A stretch of 37,763 nt of DNA from Schlesneria paludicola DSM 18645 (GTDB taxonomy: Bacteria; Planctomycetota; Planctomycetia; Planctomycetales; Planctomycetaceae): NCBI GenBank assembly GCA_945876035.1, contig CAMCMU010000047.1:1-37763 (forward strand), given 5' to 3'. Within the stretch, counting starts at the first letter, position 1; the number at the start of each line of letters is the position of its first letter. The translations under genes and the position numbers were made by a program. The notes below the pieces were generated by a model that was given only the letters and a program-made list of their open reading frames with translations, was not told the DNA's origin and searched no databases. Shown here one piece after another: positions 18,110 through 27,800 of the stretch.

Positions 18110-18340
18110 ATGCTTGTCTTGTCGCGAAAAAAGGATGAGAGTATTGTCATCGGTGAATCGATCGTTCTCACGATTATTGATATCCGGGGCGATCGCGTTC
18201 GCATAGGGATAGAAGCGCCGCGTGAAATTCCTGTTCACCGGCGAGAAATATCGATTGCGATTCAGTCAGCAGAGGCCGAATTGAAAAATATCGGGTCGGG
18301 CGTGGAGATTGGTGGTAGTTCACCTGTTGAGTCTACGTGA
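18110..18340 (+). CDS. csrA: Carbon storage regulator CsrA
   Basis: A 76-residue RNA-binding post-transcriptional regulator. The family dimerises and binds GGA motifs in mRNA leaders, usually blocking ribosome entry. MLVLSRKKDESIVIGESIVLTIIDIRGDRVRIGIEAPREIPVHRREI has all the landmarks: the N-terminal LVLSRK, the GD-x-VRIGI strand, and the R-x-E-I RNA-contact region. I chose the ATG at 18110, with GGAGGA 7 bases upstream, over a frame starting at 18056. Its own ribosome-binding site reads CTGGAGGACTCC, a GGA core within a short palindrome. That resembles a CsrA target, so autoregulation is plausible. No flagellar gene is nearby. Confidence 0.95.
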   Translation: MLVLSRKKDESIVIGESIVLTIIDIRGDRVRIGIEAPREIPVHRREISIAIQSAEAELKNIGSGVEIGGSSPVEST

Positions 18341-18419
18341 ATTGCTACACGATCTCGTTATTTTGTTTTACTGGATTAGGTTTAACTCGTCGGTGTGTCG
18401 CACACGGACAGATTTGTAG

Positions 18420-18491
18420 GCCCCATCGTCTAGAGGCCTAGGACAACGGATTTTCAGTCCGTGAACTGGGGTTCGAATCCCCATGGGGTCA
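18420..18491 (+). tRNA. tRNA-Glu (UUC)
   Basis: A complete cloverleaf can be drawn. The acceptor stem GCCCCAT pairs with ATGGGGT, with a final G-U. The D-arm contains TCTAGAGGCCTAGGA. The anticodon stem ACGGA/TCCGT encloses the loop TTTTCAG with anticodon TTC. The T-arm CTGGGGTTCGAATCCCCA has the standard GTTCGAATC. CCA is not encoded at the 3' end. The GTCTAGAGGCCTAGGAC stretch is characteristic of glutamate tRNAs. Confidence 0.95.
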
Positions 18492-19292
18492 TTATGCCAC
18501 TGCCGCGACTGGGCGTTTGAATTGAATCCCCGGTCTGCTTTGGTCTCGAGCAGTCCTTCTTATTCAGGCAGCCGAAATTCAATGTGTTGTCGGATCGCAA
18601 AGAAGCGTGCTTCTGCTGAGTATGATTGTTTGAGAAACGGGCGTTGAGAAGGTAGACGACCATCCGTGCTGAGCGATTCGGCGAAAACTAAGCCATGCCG
18701 CATGTTTGCAAACGCAAGGGCGCGTTATGACTTGAATGCTCGTGGAAATTGCCATCCACAGCGAATTTCACGTCTCTTAAACAGTTCTTCGCCGGCATGA
18801 CTCGTTGACACAGCCCATGGCGATTGTTTTGACCGCTGGCTATTCTTGCACAGAGTTTTGCCGTAGTCTGGGTGTCAAAGCCGTGCGACTTCATGAAAGA
18901 CCTCTGGGGTGTGCGCATGGACGTATACCGGTCTCCCCACAAACCATAGGTTGGATCGGGTATCTTGAGTGCCGCTTGTTACAAAAACGATCTGTCTGGC
19001 AAAGCCTTATCGCCTTGCCGTAGATTGTTCCCCGTGGGCGAAACTCGTTGCCCATGGAGCGGTTGGTACGGTGATGCACGCCACGTTTTCAGAGACACTT
19101 TGATTCCTGATTCGATCAGTGATCGCACGCCTAAAAAGCGAATCCTTCCAACTCGGAACCACTTCCCAGACGAATCGTTAAACGCCGACGTTGGGTTGAC
19201 CCGGATTGCAATTCCTACATAAACAGCGGTGATTCCTTAGCTTCAGAGCAGCGTTTTCGTTTAATTGGCTCAAGCGGATTCGGACGCACTTC
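18492..19292. other. Stretch with no supported gene after tRNA-Glu
   Basis: About 800 bp with only short overlapping frames (up to 85 codons) and no recognised product. I compared it by eye with the tRNA 3' end for a repeated attachment sequence and found none. One imperfect inverted repeat is present (19032-19039 with 19050-19057, 7 of 8 pairs). Confidence 0.5.
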
Positions 19293-21719
19293 ATGGATCG
19301 AATCACCTCATCGCCAAACTCGTCCGCGGCATGCCGTCCTCCGGCAATCGGCGCTCCGGGTCGAACAGAGTTGACGATACGAGTGCTGATCGGTGTCGTC
19401 TGGCTGATTGTCTTCACGGTTTGGTTTCACAGTTTTGAGTTACCCAACAATCGGCCTGCTCATCGCTGGTGGATTTGGGAAAACCTGCCGTTCGATTTGT
19501 TAGACCTGATCGATCCACCCGTGTTGGCGAACGCTGTCCCCTGGAGTTGGTTGTTTTTGGGACAGAGATTGCCATTCCTGTTGATCGCAGGCGTGATCTG
19601 GGTTGGCGCATTGACCACGGGATCTCTCGCTCTTCGAGTTCTTCGATTGCGTAAGGACTTAAACACGGAAGAACAGTTGTTTTTCTCCGGGTGCCTCGGT
19701 TTGTCGATTCTCTCTCTCGCGATGCTGGGACTCGGGCTACTGGGCTGGATGTCGCGTGGACCACTATTGGTATTGCTGTTGATGAGCATCTTGGGGGAGG
19801 TCTGCCTTGTTTGGAACACCGGCACCGAAAATGGCAAATTACAAAACTTCAATTCGAACGTCGTTCGGCAAGAGACCCCGGCCTTTAAATGGGAAATCAT
19901 GGGACGGCTTGTTCCTTGGATGGTGGCCCCATTTATCTTTTCGATGCTGTTGGGAGCAATGTCACCTCAAACCGATTTCGACGTTGTCGAATACCATCTT
20001 GGCGGGCCTAAGGAGTGGTATCAACAGGGACGGATCACGCATTTACCACACAACGTTTACACAAGTTTTCCTTTCCTCACAGAAATGTTGCTGCTGTCCG
20101 GCATGGTCTTGTCGGGGGACTGGGAATGGGGAGCACTCGTCGGACAGGCAACCATTGCGGGTTTCGTGCCGTTGACTGCATTGGGTTTGTATGCCACGGG
20201 CAAGCGTTGGTTTGGACAAACAGCAGGACGTCTCGCTGCCTTAGTTTGGTTGACGACTCCGTGGGCCTATCGAATCTCAATAATCGCCTATGCCGAGGGG
20301 GGGCTTGCCTGTTATCTGTTCGCAGCACTGGCCGTGCTGCTGCATTTAGTCTGGGAAGTCGTTCCGGATGCGGTCTGCGGGCCCCGGCCAATGATTGTCG
20401 GCGAGACAGGGGGCGTCGAACATCGGGCTCCATCAACAGTGCGTAGCCCGGCACAAGGATCGTTCTGCATTTTGTGTGGTCTCTTGGCGGGATCTGCGAT
20501 GGCGTGCAAGTACACGGGTGCAATTTCTGCTGTGTTCCCCGTGGTCGTGGTCATTGCCGTTCGTGCCATGCGATTTTCCGAACCCACCACAATTCGTGTG
20601 CGACGGATGTTCCTCGAATTGTCTCTGTTGGGATTGGGTGTCCTAGTCGCGGTTGGACCATGGCTTCTGAAAAATATGATTGAGACCGGAAATCCGGTGT
20701 TTCCACTGGCGTACTCTGTTTTTGGTGGAGCCGGACGTGATGCGGAGTTGGATTCGAAGTGGCGTGCTGGACATGCTGCGAAATCGTATGTCAGCATCGG
20801 CGAGCGGATCAAAGATTCCTTGGTGAAGTTGACCGATGTCGTTGCGAACAATGATTGGCATAGCGCTCTGATGTTTGCTTTGGCTCCGATCACGTTGTTG
20901 GCATCGTGGCGCCGAAAAATTTGGTTCGTGTGGGGGTTTATTGGCTGGCAGTTTTTAAATTGGCTTCTTTTCACGCATCACATCGACCGGTTTTACGTGC
21001 CCATGTTTCCCGCCGTCGCTCTTCTTGCGGGAGCCGGTGCCTCGTGGTTGCTATCAACGTCGAAGGACGTTCGTGGGTCCACGGTGATCGGTTCTGTGAT
21101 CACCGCAGTGATGGCATCAAATGTTTTGTACAACGCCAGCGTGATGAAAAATCTTGGCGGTTTCAATGCCGGTCGGACAGACTTAAAAGCGATTGGAATT
21201 CTGGAAAAAACCAAGTTTTTTGGAACGTTGGATTGGATCGACAACGAACGTGAGGCGGGGCGTCTTCCCGTCGCGACGAAAGTCTTATGCGTCGGCGAAG
21301 CGGGCTTGTTTCACGCCCGCTTCGCATATGTCTACAATACCGTGTTTGACCGGTCGTTTTTTGAGGATTGGTGCAGCGAACGCACGCCATCAGGCGAGGT
21401 GCACCTGCGTTCTGCGGATGACATTCGAGCGAAACTGCATCAGCAGGGGATCACTCATGTGCTCGTCAACTGGTCTGAGGTCCTGCGTTATCGCGCTCCA
21501 GGCAGTTATGGATATACCGACGTCGCACACCCCGATCGCCTTGCCGAGTTGCAATCGCAGGGAGTTTTGGGACCGCCTCTGTTACTTCCCGATGAAGTCT
21601 CGTTCGAAACGGCCGATGCCGATGTTTGTGCTCAGATTAAAGAATGGGCCGCTGCGCTCCTTAAAACCGTTCGTGGCACAAGCGTCTACACCGCAGCGCA
21701 GATTTTTCCGGTACAGTGA
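19293..21719 (+). CDS. Large membrane glycosyltransferase (GT-C, ArnT/PMT-like)
   Basis: An 808-residue integral membrane protein with about a dozen hydrophobic helices and a soluble C-terminal part of about 170 residues. GT-C enzymes transfer sugars from polyprenyl-phosphate donors on the outer face of the membrane. The acidic first external loop has SPQTDFDVVEYHLGGPKEWYQQGRI, the place where these enzymes keep the catalytic Asp. It is followed by HNVYTSFPFLTEMLLLSGM and a helix with AYAEGGLACYLF, a pattern I associate with planctomycete homologues. The tail (CVGEAGLFHARFAYVYNTVFD, then GITHVLVNWSEVLRY) is typical of those as well. Donor and acceptor are unknown. The 5' end lacks a clear Shine-Dalgarno sequence. 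Confidence 0.8.
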   Translation: MDRITSSPNSSAACRPPAIGAPGRTELTIRVLIGVVWLIVFTVWFHSFELPNNRPAHRWWIWENLPFDLLDLIDPPVLANAVPWSWLFLGQRLPFLLIAGVIWVGALTTGSLALRVLRLRKDLNTEEQLFFSGCLGLSILSLAMLGLGLLGWMSRGPLLVLLLMSILGEVCLVWNTGTENGKLQNFNSNVVRQETPAFKWEIMGRLVPWMVAPFIFSMLLGAMSPQTDFDVVEYHLGGPKEWYQQGRITHLPHNVYTSFPFLTEMLLLSGMVLSGDWEWGALVGQATIAGFVPLTALGLYATGKRWFGQTAGRLAALVWLTTPWAYRISIIAYAEGGLACYLFAALAVLLHLVWEVVPDAVCGPRPMIVGETGGVEHRAPSTVRSPAQGSFCILCGLLAGSAMACKYTGAISAVFPVVVVIAVRAMRFSEPTTIRVRRMFLELSLLGLGVLVAVGPWLLKNMIETGNPVFPLAYSVFGGAGRDAELDSKWRAGHAAKSYVSIGERIKDSLVKLTDVVANNDWHSALMFALAPITLLASWRRKIWFVWGFIGWQFLNWLLFTHHIDRFYVPMFPAVALLAGAGASWLLSTSKDVRGSTVIGSVITAVMASNVLYNASVMKNLGGFNAGRTDLKAIGILEKTKFFGTLDWIDNEREAGRLPVATKVLCVGEAGLFHARFAYVYNTVFDRSFFEDWCSERTPSGEVHLRSADDIRAKLHQQGITHVLVNWSEVLRYRAPGSYGYTDVAHPDRLAELQSQGVLGPPLLLPDEVSFETADADVCAQIKEWAAALLKTVRGTSVYTAAQIFPVQ

Positions 21720-21873
21720 GTTTTGTTGTCAGGGGCTTTCAGAGATCTTCCGCGAGGACTTCGCTGAAATTTCGGCAAATTCCGCGCGGACCAGCGTGCG
21801 GACGCAGAAGGATCTCGACCGTTCGGGAGTGCCTCAATTGAGAGGCGAATTAAAAATCGAATTCCGAGGAACG

Positions 21874-22104
21874 ATGTGGCGGTTCGGCTGCCGGCCTGTT
21901 GCTTTCACGAGGCAAGGGAAGCCGTTTGTGACGCTCAGGTGTGGGATTCACGAAGGCCGTGTGCCACATCGCGAGATATTTTTTGAAAGTGACAAAGTTA
22001 CAAAACTCCAATTGCCACAAATTATCGCTTCCCGTAACATCCCGCCCGCGCTGGCCAAAAGGGCCGGTGAGATAATGGTGAGTTTTAGTATTCGTGATCG
22101 CTGA
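21874..22104 (+). CDS. Possible small protein, 76 residues
   Basis: An ATG with GAGGA just upstream opens a frame reading MWRFGCRPVAFTRQGKPF, later HREIFFESDKVTKLQLPQII, and ending SFSIRDR. The open frame extends further upstream without a better start. It sits in the gap between the glycosyltransferase and the next hypothetical gene, on the same strand as both. I recognise no family. The long opposite-strand frame here looks less protein-like. Confidence 0.3.
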   Translation: MWRFGCRPVAFTRQGKPFVTLRCGIHEGRVPHREIFFESDKVTKLQLPQIIASRNIPPALAKRAGEIMVSFSIRDR

Positions 22105-22188
22105 ATTCGAGCACGAGGGACCGTACAAAGGGTATGACGCGCGAGGCAGACACAGGTCGTACGCTGGTCTGCCAGCTCTTGGTCCGTC

Positions 22189-23130
22189 ATGAGCGACGAT
22201 AAGCCGTCTTGGGCGGGAGATCAGGAAATGCGTTCGAGCATTCATGGAACATTTGCGACATTCTTGTTATTGATCCCGGTGGGTATCATTCCCACACTGG
22301 CCATTTTTGGAATTCCGCAGTTTGCTCCGGTCGTTGCATCTCCACTGTCTGATGGGAACGAGAATGAGTATGATTCGAGCGAGGCCAACTCGGGAAACGG
22401 ACCGGCCGAAGGCCTCTATCAGGATCTCGATAGTTTCCACTCGACCAACGAGGATGTCGTTCACGTAACCGATCCGATGAAGGAATCGGCGGCGATCCCC
22501 AATCGCAGCGTGCCGCGGGAGAATAGAACACGAAATCGTGAGGCGAACGAGCGGACTGTAATATCCAATAGCCGCTTGCCTAGCTGGGCCAAAGACCTGC
22601 CATCCAAGGATTCTCGCCAGACGACAACAGCATTGCGAGATGCTGTCCCGTTCGAAGGTGCTTCCAGCCGCAGAGACGTTTTACCGCAAGGGGAATCCAG
22701 CCCCAGAGTGTCCGATTCATTCGCCTCAAGTCGGAACATGGAATCAAACTCGGACGAATTCCAAAGGACAGAGCAGACCAACGATCACCACATCCGGCCG
22801 CTGGCCAATGATGTCGAGGAACGCGTGGCATTGCCAAGCCAAAGGCGCAGTCGAGGGACGCCGCAGGAACAAGGTGTGGCCCCCTCACGCGAGAATTCTG
22901 GTTCGGAGCCACTCACGTGGCAGGGAGCAGTCCAGCGTCTGAACGAATTGGAAATTCGCAACTTCCGCCTCGAACCGGGTCGCGAAGTCAATCAGTTTGT
23001 CTTTATCTGTTCTTATTCTTCGAGCGACTCTCCACGCGTCTTGTATCGCTTTGAAGCGGAAGCGGACGAGCCTCTCAAGGCCGTTGAAAAAGTACTGCTT
23101 CAAGTCGACGAATGGCAACGCCGAAGGTAG
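22189..23130 (+). CDS. Hypothetical membrane-anchored protein
   Basis: A 313-residue protein with one hydrophobic segment near the N-terminus (FATFLLLIPVGIIPTLAIFGI, about 24-44). A long hydrophilic, Ser/Arg/Glu-rich and probably disordered middle follows (50-240). The compact C-terminal domain runs LTWQGAVQRLNELEIRNFRLEPG, VNQFVFICSYSSS, YRFEAEADEPLKAVEKVLLQVDEWQ. The last domain looks conserved, with a hydrophobic strand pattern and helices, and I believe it is found in other planctomycetes, but I cannot name a function. It lies upstream of scpB on the same strand, separated by a strong hairpin. Confidence 0.65.
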   Translation: MSDDKPSWAGDQEMRSSIHGTFATFLLLIPVGIIPTLAIFGIPQFAPVVASPLSDGNENEYDSSEANSGNGPAEGLYQDLDSFHSTNEDVVHVTDPMKESAAIPNRSVPRENRTRNREANERTVISNSRLPSWAKDLPSKDSRQTTTALRDAVPFEGASSRRDVLPQGESSPRVSDSFASSRNMESNSDEFQRTEQTNDHHIRPLANDVEERVALPSQRRSRGTPQEQGVAPSRENSGSEPLTWQGAVQRLNELEIRNFRLEPGREVNQFVFICSYSSSDSPRVLYRFEAEADEPLKAVEKVLLQVDEWQRRR

Positions 23131-23140
23131 TGTCTGCCTC

Positions 23141-23160
23141 TCCGTCAAAACGTTGACGGA
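23141..23160 (+). terminator. Hairpin downstream of the hypothetical gene
   Basis: TCCGTCAA at 23141-23148 pairs perfectly with TTGACGGA at 23153-23160 around the tetraloop AACG, ten bases after the stop codon. No T-run follows. It is a stable stem well placed to end or protect the transcript. Confidence 0.5.
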
Positions 23161-23248
23161 AATGGCATGGTCCTGTTTGATGCTACCGAAACATGGTCGC
23201 CATTGTTTGTGACGATCCACTTTAACCGTCCATTTTGGTTTGCCAGTC

Positions 23249-23977
23249 ATGCTCCATCGTGCCCCCGGTCTTCAACCGCAACGTGTCTGGGGTTCGCAGC
23301 TCGTGGATCACAGGCAGTGGTCATTTTTTTCTCGGAATGATCCTCTTCGGCCGACGGCTACAGTAGTTCTTGGTGTTCCTGCGCAGTGCATTCGATCATC
23401 AAAGATGGCGCGTGTCGAAGCCGCCTTATGGGTCTCGGACGGCCCCCTCAGTACGCGTCGATTGATGCAATTGGCCACGCTAGCCGATTTGTCCGAATCA
23501 CGGCGATTGATTGACAAACTCAACGACGCCTACGACCGGGATGGCACGGCTTTTCGCATCGAGCGTGTTGCCAGCGGCTATCGGATGCTGACAAGACCAG
23601 AGTTTTCTTTTTGGTTGGGAAAGTTACATCATCGACAGGCGGAGTTAAAGCTGACACCACCCGCCATGGAAACACTTGCCATCGTCGCCTATCGTCAACC
23701 GACAACTCGCGCGGGGATCGAGTTGATTCGCCGAGTCCAGTGCTCGGAAATGCTCAAACAGCTGATGGATCGCCATCTGGTGCGCATTGCCGGCGAAGAG
23801 GATTCACTCGGTCGGCCGTTTCTTTACGAGACGACTCGCCAGTTCCTAGAAATTTTTGGATTGAAGGACCTTGAGGATCTGCCGAATGCGGATGTTCTGC
23901 GACCGCAGCGAACGACAACGTTGCCCCTGTCGAGTTCTTCAGAAGAGGAGGGTGAGCCGAACAATTTTGCGGCCTAA
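23249..23977 (+). CDS. scpB: Segregation and condensation protein B
   Basis: A protein of about 242 residues. ScpB dimers bind ScpA at the Smc head and are needed for bacterial chromosome condensation and segregation. The paired winged-helix pattern is clear: MARVEAALWVSDGPLSTRRLMQLATL, then LIDKLNDAYDRDGTAFRIERVASGYRMLTRPEF. Next comes the hallmark PPAMETLAIVAYRQPTTRAGIELIRRVQCSEMLKQLMDRHLVRIAG, ending LGRPFLYETTRQFLEIFGLKDLEDLP. I placed the start at the ATG at 23249. The ATG at 23405 would remove a 52-residue tail of low conservation. Neither has a good ribosome-binding sequence. scpA is not in this window. Confidence 0.88.
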   Translation: MLHRAPGLQPQRVWGSQLVDHRQWSFFSRNDPLRPTATVVLGVPAQCIRSSKMARVEAALWVSDGPLSTRRLMQLATLADLSESRRLIDKLNDAYDRDGTAFRIERVASGYRMLTRPEFSFWLGKLHHRQAELKLTPPAMETLAIVAYRQPTTRAGIELIRRVQCSEMLKQLMDRHLVRIAGEEDSLGRPFLYETTRQFLEIFGLKDLEDLPNADVLRPQRTTTLPLSSSSEEEGEPNNFAA

Positions 23978-24005
23978 GGCCCCGTTCGATAGGGAAGCCT
24001 TTTTA
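23976..24005 (+). terminator. Intrinsic terminator of scpB
   Basis: AAGGC at 23976-23980 pairs with GCCTT at 23997-24001, with an inner CCC/GGG stem and a small bulge, followed by TTTTTAAT. It overlaps the scpB stop codon and stands between the convergent scpB and DUF455 genes. Confidence 0.7.
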
Positions 24006-24015
24006 ATCTCTGCCA

Positions 24016-24822
24016 TTAATGGGATCGATTGCCCTTTGTGGACTTGCTACGGCGTAGCTTTTCGATGAACTCTGCTGACATTCCCGCGGAGAAACGCGGC
24101 TCCGCATGAAAGATATCGCCGACGGATTTGTCGGGGCGCATCGGGAAGTGAAGATGCTCCACGTAGACCTCCCAGTCGGAGAGGTTGTCAGGCTTCAGAT
24201 TTCTCATCCAATCGAGTCCGAAAGCGACATGTCGAATTTCATCACGGTGAATGATTTGCATCATCGCCGCGCTCTTCAAATCGTTCGCCGCCACAAAGTA
24301 TCCTTCGAATTCCAACGTATGGTCAAGATTTCGTCCTTCGAATGTCATGGGGAGACCGACGAGATAATCCAGCACCGATCGAAATTCCATCGATTGTTTC
24401 CAGATGTACCCGTTCACCGGCAAGCTGCCGAATTTCAATCCCATGGCTGCCGCGCGTTCGATGTGCATTTTGGTGTGGCGTTGCTCGTCCTCCATGATTT
24501 TTGCCAAACCGAGCCGAAAATCGAGGGGCTCTTGCGGGAATGCGAGTAAGACCCACGCCATGACTTCCAACGCCTGAAGCTCATGATTGGCCATGATGTG
24601 ATGTGCGATCGCACGCTTTTCGGGGTTGCAAAATGTTGTTGGGTGAGGCATCGCAGGTGCCGTACGGGCGGCAGCAAATCGGAGGTTTGCGCTCCGGACC
24701 GGCTCTGTGACACGTATCGATTCACCTGGCAGAGGGTCGATGAAATCGCTTCGGACTCGCTCGAGCTTGGCCTCGAGCGAGTCCGAAAACAGAATGCGTT
24801 CAGCAAATACGCGAAGTTCCAT
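24016..24822 (-). CDS. DUF455 family protein (ferritin-like, probable di-metal)
   Basis: A 268-residue all-helical protein. MELRVFAERILFSDSLEAKLERV is the conserved start of this family. ANHELQALEVMAWVLLAFP (His80, Glu81, Glu86), MEDEQRHTKMHIERAAAMG (Glu113, His116) and MMQIIHRDEIRHVAFGLDWM supply the Glu/His ligands expected of a ferritin-like di-iron bundle. LPVNGYIWK is another family mark. The reaction of the family is not established to my knowledge; relatives in the same fold include tRNA hydroxylase MiaE. It begins 5 bp after the stop of the sigma-54 activator gene on the same strand, so the two are very probably co-transcribed. The gene ends near the scpB terminator. Confidence 0.82.
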   Translation of the reverse strand: MELRVFAERILFSDSLEAKLERVRSDFIDPLPGESIRVTEPVRSANLRFAAARTAPAMPHPTTFCNPEKRAIAHHIMANHELQALEVMAWVLLAFPQEPLDFRLGLAKIMEDEQRHTKMHIERAAAMGLKFGSLPVNGYIWKQSMEFRSVLDYLVGLPMTFEGRNLDHTLEFEGYFVAANDLKSAAMMQIIHRDEIRHVAFGLDWMRNLKPDNLSDWEVYVEHLHFPMRPDKSVGDIFHAEPRFSAGMSAEFIEKLRRSKSTKGNRSH

Positions 24823-24827
24823 GGGAT

Positions 24828-27800
24828 TTACCGCGGTAGACGTTTGATGCGATCTAGTACAGACTCGCCGTCATCCATATCGTGTTTTTTTAGTTTGCTA
24901 AAAAAGGTACTACGCGGCATGCCCAGTATTCGAGCCGCTTGGGCTTTGTTTCCCGAACATTTCGTGAGTGCCTCTAACAGCACTTGGCGTTCTGCCGTGG
25001 CTTCGAGTTTTCCCCAGTTCAAGCTTCCCGCACCGGGATAAACCGGGTGATCAGCCCCCTGCAAAAACGTGGGCGTCGAAGACTCTTTTTGCTGAATTTC
25101 TGGTGGTAGATCCGAAACCGAGATCGTCTCACCTTCCGTCATGACGATGGCTCGTTCGACCACGTTTTGAAGCTCGCGGACATTCCCCGGCCAAGAATAA
25201 CGGAGGAGCGATTGTAATGCTTCATCGTCAAAGCGTGCGGCCCGCTGGTTGCCACGCAAAACCGCTCGCTTCAGAAACGAAACAACCAAATCGAGAATGT
25301 CCTCGGGCCTCTCTCGTAACGGCGGCAGTGTCAAGCTGACGACATTGATCCGATAATAAAGATCTTCGCGAAACTTTCCTTCGGCGATCAGACGTTCCAG
25401 ATTTTGATGAGTCGCCGCCACAAGCCGGACATCCACCTGAATGGTCTTGTTCGAACCAACCGGCTCAAACTCCCTCTGTTGCAACACGCGCAGCAGCTTG
25501 ATTTGGACATCGGCCGAAATGTCACCGATTTCGTCGAGGAATAACGTTCCGCCATGAGCGAGTTCAAACCGACCCTTCTTGTCGGCCACGGCTCCCGTGA
25601 AGGCTCCTTTGACGTGCCCGAACAATTCGCTCTCCAGCAACCCCGCCGATAGTGCCGCGCAATGGACGCTGATCAGCGGGCCTTCGCGACGCGGACTATT
25701 GTCATGAATGGCCTTCGCCAGCAGTTCTTTTCCGGTCCCACTCTCACCACGCACAAGGACACTCGTTTCGCTGGCCGATACTTTGCGGACGGTGTCCAGA
25801 ATTCGTTCGAGAATCGCGCTGCGTCCGATGATCGCATCACGGCGAAACTCAACGGCTGGAGACATGTTCCATTCCGGCCGCGTGCCTGTGGTCAGTTCCG
25901 CCTGCAGTATTGTGATCTGTCGAGCCTGTTGTGCGATCTGCTCAGTCTTAATGTGCAATTCTTTATTCAGTTGAGTAATGTCCTGATGCACCTTGGCGCA
26001 GTGTAACGCCACTCCCGTAATCTGACTGAGGGCGGTCAGAAAAGTAAGATCTTCGGCGGAATACATCGTCCCGTTATTTTTGGGACCAAGAACAACGAAA
26101 CCGGCCAACTCGCCGTCCATGTCGAGGCGATGCACCAAATCTGCTTGGACCTGCCGCAGAGTGCTCTGGATCGGCGTCAGAGTGTCACGGGATCCGGGGG
26201 TCACTCTCTGAAGTGCCGCATCAACGACCAACGCCTGCACAAATTCCGCCGGCAATGCCAACTGCATTGGCAGTCCCGTCGACTGTCCTTCCGCCGCCAT
26301 CAGCCGAAATGTTTTCGTTTGACCCTCACGAAGATACAGAGCCACCCGCTCGGACTGAAGCACGTCTCGACACGATAATGACATTCGCTCGGACAGATAC
26401 TGCAAGTCCGTTCGTCGCCCCATGTCTCGGTGAATATGTTGCAAAGCTTTGTCGAGCTGATACTTCTCCCGAAAAAAACGTCGATCAATTAAACGTTGCC
26501 ACCAATCTCGGAGCCAGATGAGAAGAACGACCGTGAGCATTAAGATTCCGGCGATGATCCAGATCTGTTGTTTGAAGTCGGGCGTTTTGCGCACGGCAAC
26601 GGCGAGGCTTCCACACGCAATGCAAAATGCCACAGTACCAGTCGCTCCGAAACTCAATACGTAGTACCACATCCCCTTACTAATAATCTGCTCTATCAGC
26701 ATCAGCTTGTAACGCACGATTCCGATGGCATAGGCAACCATGAAGAGCAGGCTCGCCAGAAACATGGGAACACGCGCCCCTCCAAGAGCAAAATCAGCGC
26801 GAGAAAAACTGGCAATCAATAATGAATAGCCAATGCAGACAGCTGCGGCCGCGGCTGCCCATAAGATCCACCTCACTTGACTTAACTCGATCGGGTTTCG
26901 AGTGGTCACGACGCTATAACTGAGCGCCGCAAGTGTCAGCACGAAGTACAGGGTCGCGACACCCAAGTAGAGATAGACTCCGTGCATCAAGTAGCTGAAA
27001 CAGGACCGCAAGAACTGGGTTGGGGGTGACTCGCTGGAGCCGATATAAGCCCACGACAATCCCCAGACGAGCATTTCTATTGCGATAAAACTGACGATGA
27101 CAACTGCCGGAATCGCATAGACCAAACATGTTACGATTCGAGGCCAATGGGAAATCGGCGGTTTCGGGCGAGGATAGACCATGAAAAAGTGAAGCGTGAC
27201 GGCCGGCAGCAGGATTCCAGAAACCGCAAATGGAATTGTGAGCCAAAAACTGCCCGCAACGGTTGTCCAATGAAATCCACCGACAAAGGCTCCCAACGTC
27301 GAAATACTCATTGCGAAAAAACGACGAGCCGAGTCATCAAACGGGCGGTTCCAAAATGCGACCGCACCGACAGAAAAGATCAACAGTTGAAGCAGAAACC
27401 AGACCAATGTCAGGCCAACGTCTCGTGCAGAGACGGTCTGAAGTTGCACAGCACAGGTGATGGGGGCTGATGAATCGGGCGTCGTGTACTCAATCTTTAA
27501 CCAACGCACTCCATCAGAGTCCTGAACCAATGGAGGTAAACCGTCCGTCAGGGGATCCATATCGGGCACGAGTGAATAAAAATCACGAGTCCGAAGCGAA
27601 AGTTGAATTCTTGAAAAGTCTAAAAAATTGGTCACCGCCATTTGATCCATCATAATCAGGCGGTCTCCCTTTTGGGGCGGTCTCCCTTTGCATTTGAAAT
27701 CACTTGGTACCTGTTGAAACTCAATACCTGACAATTTCGCCGACGGAGTCGTGGAATCCAGATCAACCAGCAAAAAACGCAAACGCAGATCAGGGGCTGT

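Noticed and set aside
18420-19292. Genomic-island attachment site at tRNA-Glu
   Set aside because: No repeat of the tRNA 3' end and no integrase was seen in the window.
21193-21719. The frame overlapping the 3' end of the glycosyltransferase gene
   Set aside because: It is a shadow of the glycosyltransferase; only its part after 21720 might be coding, and that is listed as a low-confidence small protein.
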